A stretch of 64,000 bases of DNA, from positions 7,862,001 to 7,926,000 of the forward strand of contig NC_064225.1 of the NCBI RefSeq assembly GCF_023101765.2. Direction: 5' to 3'. The stretch comes from Spodoptera frugiperda (lineage: Eukaryota; Arthropoda; Insecta; Lepidoptera; Noctuidae). A program made the position numbers and the translations under genes. Positions 57,401-64,000 of the stretch are shown here, in pieces (the first letter of the stretch is position 1; every line of letters starts with the position of its first letter). The notes beneath the pieces are model-generated. The model had not been told where the DNA came from, ran no database searches, and saw only the letters and a program-made list of their open reading frames with translations.

Positions 57401-58774
57401 ACATGTGCAGCTATCAGCACTTAATAGTATTAATATAATATAATAGAAGCTCTTAGTATCTATTGCAACAGCTGCAAAACATTGTATAATGGCATAATGT
57501 GTTCTTCCAATTCATACTGTGAGAATGCACGACCAAAACACTCATTATAATAAACTAATGCAGATAAGAGACAGAATTTATAAGGTACTAACTAACATCT
57601 TATAAATTACATTGCAATGCGTAATATTATCTTGTTAGTCTCATCACTTTAGGACCTCATTATTGCTTACATTAAATACGATTTGAAAAATAATTTCACT
57701 ACTAGCAAAAACTTGATTTTCAGAGATAGGCTTACTTACTCTCCCGATATTTCTACATGATCAGAACCTATTCTAGAGAATGTGTTATTTTCAGGCAGGC
57801 GGAATCACAGGTGGAAAACGTTGTCTATATAAATTGATTTTTAAATCATCGTATACCTACGACAGTGCTAGGTAAAGATCAATTCATACACAACCAAGAT
57901 AAGGGACTTAGTAATGATCATCTCACCTGCTCCGGATTGATTGGTGATTTATTTATTTTTATCAGGACTCCAGGTGAATCATCCTCTTGATGTTTCTATA
58001 AAACACATGACAAAGGTATCTATAAAATAGAATATCAAAATGAACATATTTCAATTGGAATATTGTCACATGCCTATCTTGTTTTGGTCCTACACGCTCG
58101 ACTAGCTGTCGTTTTAATATCCGGACCACCCAGACAAGCCATAAAGTATTCAGTGAAAAATGTATTTAGTTTTCTATGTATGTTTTATACTTTTAGGAAA
58201 ATATGTGTTAGTTATATTATTTTAAGGTAGAAGTTTACATCTGTGTACCTAGTCACATAGAAAATATGAATCAAAGGACCGCGGTTAAATGAATTTTCAT
58301 TCGGATTAAACTATTTTAAAGTTTACAAGAGTATATTATACGAATGCACTTTTTAATTATAAAGATGTTAGCTAATCGCAATGATTCATAATTAACCTCA
58401 ACACGTCTGAAACGTGTTCGATTATAATTTTTCACTAAATATACTATTGACCCAGTAACCATAGTTTGCAAATATTTTTCTGTTACAACATTGTGTGCTA
58501 TTATCGTCTTTCTGGAAACAAGTTAAGAGTTGTTTTCCTTTGCTACGAAAAATATCTTTTTTATATTAAGTAAATATGCACTATACTAATTAACTACTAC
58601 GATATGGAAACCGTTGAATTCTATTAAAGTTTTTAACGTTCTCAGTATGTTCGGTAATTATTACAAATGTTTATCAAGATGTACTAGTCCTAAATACTAT
58701 ATTCCAAAGTAAAAGTACTGACAGACCCTAAAAATCAAATAAAGTTTATAATCAATGTTGAATCTTTGCGTCCG
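54471..58774. other. 4.3 kb upstream of actin, no gene seen
   Basis: No coding frame. 56375-56460 holds a decayed tandem array with CTACAGCCTACTACGA units and CTACGACGTAG palindromes. 57085-57119 is a perfect hairpin (TTTGTTAGACTCG / CGAGTCTAACAAA, 9-nt loop). Distal enhancers of actin could lie here, but none can be identified. Confidence 0.4.
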
Positions 58775-58915
58775 CCCATCGCCTGAAATGGCACAAGGCG
58801 GGCGGGCCGTTGGCTTCGGCTAGCCCGCGCCTCTTACGGCGCGCGGGCTTTTACTGTAAAATACTAACTTAAAACCCTCTAATTAACCCTAAGAACTATC
58901 TTAGGGTTGATAAGA
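58775..58915. repeat. two hairpins in the proximal actin upstream region
   Basis: GCCCGCGCC...GGCGCGCGGGC (about 58822-58849) and the perfect AACCCTAAG / CTTAGGGTT stem with a 6-nt loop (about 58887-58910). Function unknown. Confidence 0.6.
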
Positions 58916-58993
58916 TTGTTTTAAGACAATATGTTAGTGTGAAATATTGAAAGAAAGGCGGGGGCTGAGCGCGCGAGGGGGCCGGCGCGCTCG

Positions 58994-59068
58994 CCATGTA
59001 TGGCGCGCGGCGTCTGCGCCGCTGCCCCTATAAAAGATTCCCCGTCCGCTGTTCGCCGCACTCGCAGT
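58994..59068 (+). promoter_or_regulatory. core promoter of the actin gene
   Basis: TATAAAAG at 59029-59036; the transcription start is expected near 59060-59068 (CTCGCAGTCT, initiator-like). CCATGTATGG (58994-59003) differs from the SRF CArG consensus CC(A/T)6GG at one base and is centred about 33 bp upstream of the TATA box. The resulting 5' UTR is about 60 bp with no sign of an intron. Confidence 0.65.
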
Positions 59069-59123
59069 CTCGCTGCCGTAGAGTCAACATCCACCGCGTC
59101 CCAAACCAAATACAAACGCCAAA

Positions 59124-60254
59124 ATGTGCGACGACGATGTTGCTGCGCTTGTAGTCGACAATGGCTCCGGCATGTGCAAGGCCGGTTTCGCCGGCGACGA
59201 CGCGCCCCGCGCCGTCTTCCCGTCCATCGTAGGTCGCCCTCGTCACCAGGGTGTGATGGTTGGTATGGGTCAGAAGGACTCCTACGTAGGCGATGAGGCC
59301 CAGAGCAAGAGAGGTATCCTCACCCTGAAGTACCCCATCGAGCACGGTATCATCACCAACTGGGACGACATGGAGAAGATCTGGCACCACACCTTCTACA
59401 ACGAGCTGCGCGTCGCCCCTGAGGAACACCCAGTCCTCCTGACTGAGGCTCCCCTCAACCCTAAGGCCAACAGGGAGAAGATGACCCAGATCATGTTTGA
59501 AACCTTCAACTCCCCCGCCATGTACGTCGCCATCCAGGCTGTGCTCTCTCTGTACGCCTCTGGTCGTACCACCGGTATCGTCTTGGACTCCGGTGATGGT
59601 GTCTCCCACACCGTCCCCATCTACGAAGGTTACGCCCTGCCCCACGCCATCCTCCGTCTGGACTTGGCTGGTCGCGACTTGACCGACTACCTCATGAAGA
59701 TCCTCACCGAGAGGGGTTACTCTTTCACCACCACCGCTGAGAGGGAAATCGTTCGTGACATCAAGGAGAAGCTGTGCTATGTCGCCCTCGACTTCGAGCA
59801 GGAGATGGCCACCGCTGCCGCCTCCACCTCCCTCGAGAAGTCCTACGAACTTCCCGACGGTCAGGTCATCACCATCGGTAACGAGAGGTTCCGTTGCCCT
59901 GAAGCCCTCTTCCAGCCTTCCTTCTTGGGTATGGAATCTTGCGGTATCCACGAGACCGTGTACAACTCCATCATGAAGTGCGACGTTGACATCCGTAAGG
60001 ACCTGTACGCCAACACTGTCATGTCTGGTGGTACCACCATGTACCCCGGTATCGCCGACAGGATGCAGAAGGAGATCACCGCCCTGGCTCCCTCCACCAT
60101 CAAGATCAAGATCATCGCTCCCCCCGAGAGGAAGTACTCCGTATGGATCGGTGGATCCATCCTGGCTTCCCTGTCCACCTTCCAGCAGATGTGGATCTCC
60201 AAGGAGGAGTACGACGAGTCCGGCCCCGGCATCGTCCACCGCAAGTGCTTCTAA
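59124..60254 (+). CDS. Act: actin, muscle type, intronless
   Basis: A complete 376-residue actin, the standard length. It starts [20 protein letters not shown] (N-terminal Met-Cys and acidic residues are normally processed) and ends [12 protein letters not shown]. Visible landmarks are phosphate loop DNGSG (~12-16), DNase-loop [14 protein letters not shown] (~40-53), KYPIEHG with the methylated His (~74), second phosphate loop LDSGDGVSH (~154-162), and adenosine-side [13 protein letters not shown] (~306-318). Insect muscle-type markers are [40 protein letters not shown] and SGPGIV, against cytoplasmic TPAMYV, ASSSSLEKS, MEACGIHETTYN, VLSGG, STMKIK and SGPSIV. It polymerises into thin filaments that carry myosin. 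The start context CCAAAATGTG is good. High third-position GC indicates strong expression. No intron; some insect actins have one, so a retro-copy origin is possible, but the TATA promoter argues that the gene is functional. Confidence 0.96.
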
Positions 60255-60551
60255 GCGTGCACGTGACCCTCGCGCATGCGCGGGGCTGCTGCGCCGCTGC
60301 TGCGTGACCCTAGTGCTGTGTATTGTGGTGCTCTCGTTCCGCAAGGAACTCTAGCATTTGTACGTTGTACGTAGTGATACCTGACAGAACTGAACATCTA
60401 AGATAACGCCATCTATTGTAATGTAATTTATTGTAAAATTTATATAAATTTAATTTTCTTTTTTTTATTTTTATTATATACACGGGATCGTTATGGATCT
60501 CACGCCAAATGTAATTAATAAATAAACGGTTAATTTATTTATTTTAATTAC
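60255..60551 (+). terminator. actin 3' UTR with poly(A) signals
   Basis: The 3' UTR becomes AT-rich after 60400. Overlapping AATAAA signals lie at 60517-60522 and 60521-60526 within an imperfect hairpin (GTAATTAATAAATAAA ... TTTATTTATTTTAATTAC, 60511-60551). Confidence 0.7.
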
Positions 60552-62723
60552 ATTATTTCTTTTTATACAACCGTTGACTTTGGTTTTTGTTTGGAGTCCC
60601 CAACCCGCATTTCCCCTGCGGTGTAGTGTTTCATGTGACAGCGAAGTGAGTCAGTGGATCGCACCTGTCTATATGTGGGTCACGCTCACTGCCAACATTC
60701 CGGCGATCAATCGCCGCCTACTTTACACTTTTCAAATTCATTGGAATGACAAGCAGGCATAGCGAACACACAAGAGTAGGTACACTTCCCCTAGAGAGAG
60801 CGGGGTTCGAATATAAAATTAGAAGCGGAGGTTACCACACGCGTCAGAATTAACCAGCGCGTGCACTACCATAAATAGTAAAGACAACTCCCGCGGCCAA
60901 AAGCATTTTCTAATTTTATCATAATATCTTGGGGCGGCGCTGCCATGCCTGCCATTCGACTCTAGTCTTTAGTAGCTTACGATAAGCTAAACATTAGCAT
61001 ACACCACGTGTTTCCGTAAATATCGCGAGAGCTCGCTGGAGTAAAAGAAGCCATCGGTTCGGCATGTCTATTAATACAACAGACTCCCGGCGCGTTCAGT
61101 TTACATCTGTAGCACGAATATTAGGCGCAATACGTCGATATGACGACAACTCTTGTTTACCGCGCGGTGATTAGGAACAAGTTATAAATAGTGTTCACTC
61201 GAAATTGTGTGAATGTGGCAGGAATCCAATTTGTTATCGTGTTACCGCTTCGGAGTTTTTTATTCGATAGGAATTTGGATTGTTGAGGGCTCTGACACTT
61301 GTGTTGTAATGCGGTTCATTCAAGTTCAAGACTTAACATATTGAATGAGGATTAATTACTATCAGTTACGTAGGAACATACAAGTGAAACAGGTTAGGTA
61401 ACCTTTGCGTATCTCCCTCAAACTGTGTTTAATATCCACATCTATTTCAGGAGCATCGGTACGCGACCGCCTTGTAGCTCCCCTACTAACTTCAAAGTTT
61501 TGTGTTGTATTTTGGTCTTTCGGTACGTGGTGTTAGTCACTTTGGTTCTCCCACTTGTAATGTTTACATATTGTCACACTTTTCTTTACTAATTGTCAGT
61601 GATGACTTTGGGTGGTACTTTAGCATTTAGTTAATGATAGAATACAACATAGTAAATTTTGTATCATTCATTTAAATAGTCTATAGTAAACACGTGCTAA
61701 CATAACCTCAGATCTGGTCCAATTACCTAATCAAGCCATTTTTATTTTCGCTCAAAACTTCGTCTTAGCTAACTACTATCAACATCTATTACGTTTCAGT
61801 TTGTTTCTTTTATTTGAATTTGTTTGTGAGTACTCATATTAACTTTACTATTTAAGGTTCTCAACTAAATATACTGTAGCATTTTGCGGGCACATTGTGT
61901 GGAATAAGAATGTTTGGTTTTAGGTTACTTGATGATTTCTATCCGTATATCGAAGTTTAGTTAGTTCTCATCTTTTGTTGTACTTTCTTAATCGATTTCT
62001 AATAATACTTTACTCAACTCAGAGTTTTAACAGTCAAGATCTATCTTTCCATCAGCGGCCCGGTTAGTTGCAACCAGCACTCAATCTCAGATTATTTCTT
62101 CACATCCATACTTTCTTCGGTATTCAAACAATGTCTGTAAGCACTACAATCTACAAATATCTAGTGATTCAGCTTCGTTATCACAAAACAGTGACATCAG
62201 CAGTTTGGCAGCGCACACTACTACTATAAAAGTCTCTCTCATAAACACAGAGAGATATTAAAATATAATCAACCTAATTATAAACACTATGCAGTAACAT
62301 GTGTTAATTGTTCTTTGTGACTCACGAGGGATGCCACGTAACATTACTCCTTTTACTCTTGCGTGGGTCAGCTAAAGGCGATCATAATTTTATTGTTGTT
62401 GAGTTGACACCCTTTTTTTTCACCTGCTAAGTGAGCAATAGGGGTGTGACTGAGACTACGGGTAAATAGAGTCGGGGCACATTTTGAGACTGTTATCCAA
62501 TTTAGTTAAGACACACGCGTACAGACAATGTAGTTGAATACATATTTTTTTGCCACCACGCGTGCTCTTACAAGATACCTGATCTTTAGAACTGACTAAG
62601 GAACTGAATATTTTTAAAGACCGGGTAGTAGTGTTATCTAATAAACCTAATCTTTTTAAACCGTGTTATTACATAATGTTATTATCATGACATCACCAAG
62701 CCACGCATCAAGCGTAGAAATCA
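60552..62723. other. no gene seen downstream of actin
   Basis: No coding frame of note. TATAAATA at about 61182, in a slightly GC-richer stretch (61000-61210), could be a promoter of a gene outside the window. No other signal. Confidence 0.4.
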
Positions 62724-62812
62724 TAACGTTTTAAACAAATAGATCGACTTGGACATCGGCAATATTATATTAATTCTTTAGTCTCTCGCGCCTCACGCGA
62801 TTGAAATTACTC
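62724..62812 (-). repeat. isolated fragment of the family-D palindrome (one arm plus loop)
   Basis: TAACGTTTTAAACAAATAGA and TCGACTTGGACATCG (inner arm) are joined to the reverse of the D loop (TTTAGTCTCTCGCGCCTCAC, GCGATTGAAA). The loop is shortened, and neither the outer arm nor the rest of the element is present. Confidence 0.78.
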
Positions 62813-62851
62813 TTTTGTAGAGGAATTCTATAGTGTAGCCGTGGTTACTAT

Positions 62852-62955
62852 CCGGAGCTGCGGACTACCTAGCGGGTTTACTGGGGCTGCGGCAGCAGGA
62901 GAAGGAACGGGTGGTTTTTAGTAAGTAAGAGTCTAACACTCTCGCCTTGCCTGGG
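62852..62955 (+). mobile_element. LINE 3' UTR fragment
   Basis: CCGGAGCTGCGGACTACCTA, GGGTGGTTTTTAGTAAGTAA and GAGTCTAACACTCTCGCC match 29553-29660. The 3' tail is lost at the neighbouring MITE. Confidence 0.7.
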
Positions 62956-62972
62956 CAAGAGTTATCTAAACT

Positions 62973-63202
62973 CTAGCAGTGTTATTTAGGATTCTATCCC
63001 CTGATTTTGCACAAATACATACTTAAAGTATTTGATCCTATTTCTCCTCGTGATCTTTCTGATCCTTTAAAAAAAAACCGTGGATACTAATGAATGCTAG
63101 GTGCTAATGATGATGACGGCGGCGATCTTTTGTATAGGACCAAATACTTTAAGTATTTGTCTGTGCAAAATCTGAGCATAGAATCCTAAATAACTCTGCT
63201 AG
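62973..63202. mobile_element. MITE with ~70-bp terminal inverted repeats
   Basis: CTAGCAGTGTTATTTAGGAT ... ATCCTAAATAACTCTGCTAG. The arms extend through GATTTTGCACA and ACTTAAAGTATTTG/CAAATACTTTAAGT with few mismatches. 230 bp, non-coding. Confidence 0.8.
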
Positions 63203-63585
63203 TGTTTTCACCTGTAATGTCGAATGTTCCCATTAATAATATCAGTACGAATGTGTCACCGTAGAACACGTGTTGATGGACGACGCCATCGTTAGCCTGG
63301 TTCCACGATATTCAACAAACAATATAAAGTATGCAACGCCCCGCGTAAAGCTGCCAACTATTCGTAGTCTTTCCAATAATCCCTCGCGTTGATTTATTTT
63401 GGTAAAAAACAATGAGGACACTTGAACATTTCGTTTGAATTGTGTATTGTGTACTATAGAAAATGCAAAACAATGTATTCGTAGAAACAGGTTCATAGGG
63501 GTTTAATGTTTACAAACATACACTATTCAAAAAATACAGTTCAAAATATCAGTTCACATAAAGCTGGAAGATTATTTTTTGTAAA

Positions 63586-63722
63586 GCGTTGCCCAACACT
63601 AGGATCTTCTCCTGCGTCGTGAGTGCGTTTACAAACATACAAGTTCACATACATGATACTCAGACCCGAAACAACAATTTGTGGAAGCCGGTCGCCCAGC
63701 CACCGCACCAACTGTGCAGTCA
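63586..63722 (-). repeat. tRNA-derived SINE S1, minus orientation
   Basis: TTTACAAACATACAAGTTCA, CAGACCCGAAACAACAATTT and CGCCCAGCCACCGCACCAAC match 19461-19611 closely. It also retains the 3' part GCCCAACACTAGGATCTTCT. Confidence 0.75.
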
Positions 63723-64000
63723 AAATAATTGAGGATGTTAGAAACAGATTTTTTTTAAAGCTATTGAAAAGAACTTTCTTTATGTGGTCATGAAGTTTCA
63801 TGAAGTTTGCAGACAAGAGTTAGGTAGTTGAGTATTAGTTCATCATAATACGCAATAGGTCTACTAAAGTATGTGGTAAAAATGTTAGTCACGTATAAAA
63901 TTAAGCTTTATATCAACTGATAAACCTAGCTAGGTAAAATAGGCGTTAATATAACATTACGTATGTTCATCAAGTTCTCACACACACAAAAGCTGGTGCA

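Noticed and set aside
59028..60344. 438-codon open frame antisense to actin
   Set aside because: It mirrors the strongly GC3-biased actin codons, and its translation is low-complexity Gly/Asp/Val/Leu with no domain. A shadow of the real gene.

Overview
The window looks like moth or butterfly (Lepidoptera) nuclear DNA. It is AT-rich and gene-poor. Its genes have GT-AG introns, and it carries an insect-type actin, a pacifastin-type secreted protein, tRNA-derived SINEs, and many Helitrons ending in a hairpin plus CTAG inserted between A and T. The order-level call rests on remembered repeat and protein families, not on a search.

Four host genes can be supported, all on the + strand. (1) The last two exons (1836-1980, 2238-2433) of a gene whose 5' part lies outside the window; the tail is Pro/Ala/Gly-rich and perhaps OAR-like, as in paired-class homeodomain proteins. 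(2) A secreted cysteine-rich protein with a C-terminal pacifastin domain, in at least four exons (19180-22611). (3) A single-exon seven-transmembrane receptor resembling family-B/adhesion GPCRs (41448-42326). (4) A complete intronless muscle-type actin (59124-60254) with a TATA box and poly(A) signals. Nothing suggests these genes act together.

Most of the identifiable remainder is mobile DNA. Helitron family H: 8096-10169, 25825-26115, 49039-50987. Helitron family E: 15168-16592 and reverse 43188-45854, the second with a ~1 kb (TTTTA)n tract. A short Helitron: 22047-22311. There are also LINE 3' ends, several SINE types and several TIR-flanked MITEs.

The most unusual component is a pair of related Helitron-like families, C (8356-10046; 51931-53835) and D (5562-6913; 42544-46681; 49436-50947). 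One end is a GC-rich 20-bp hairpin. The other end is a huge near-perfect palindrome: 267-bp arms in C, 210-bp arms in D. One D copy still encodes the C-terminal part of a Pif1-type helicase. The boundaries can be read within the window, because D3 and C1 sit inside family-H Helitrons whose uninterrupted relative is present, and E2 sits inside D2 at a site left empty in D1 and D3.

Long stretches (about 2.9-4.7, 10.2-11.2, 12.3-15.2, 16.6-19.2, 22.6-24.5, 29.7-32.7, 35.6-39.6, 54.5-58.8 and 60.6-62.7 kb) show no convincing gene. No true tRNA, rRNA or CRISPR was seen.
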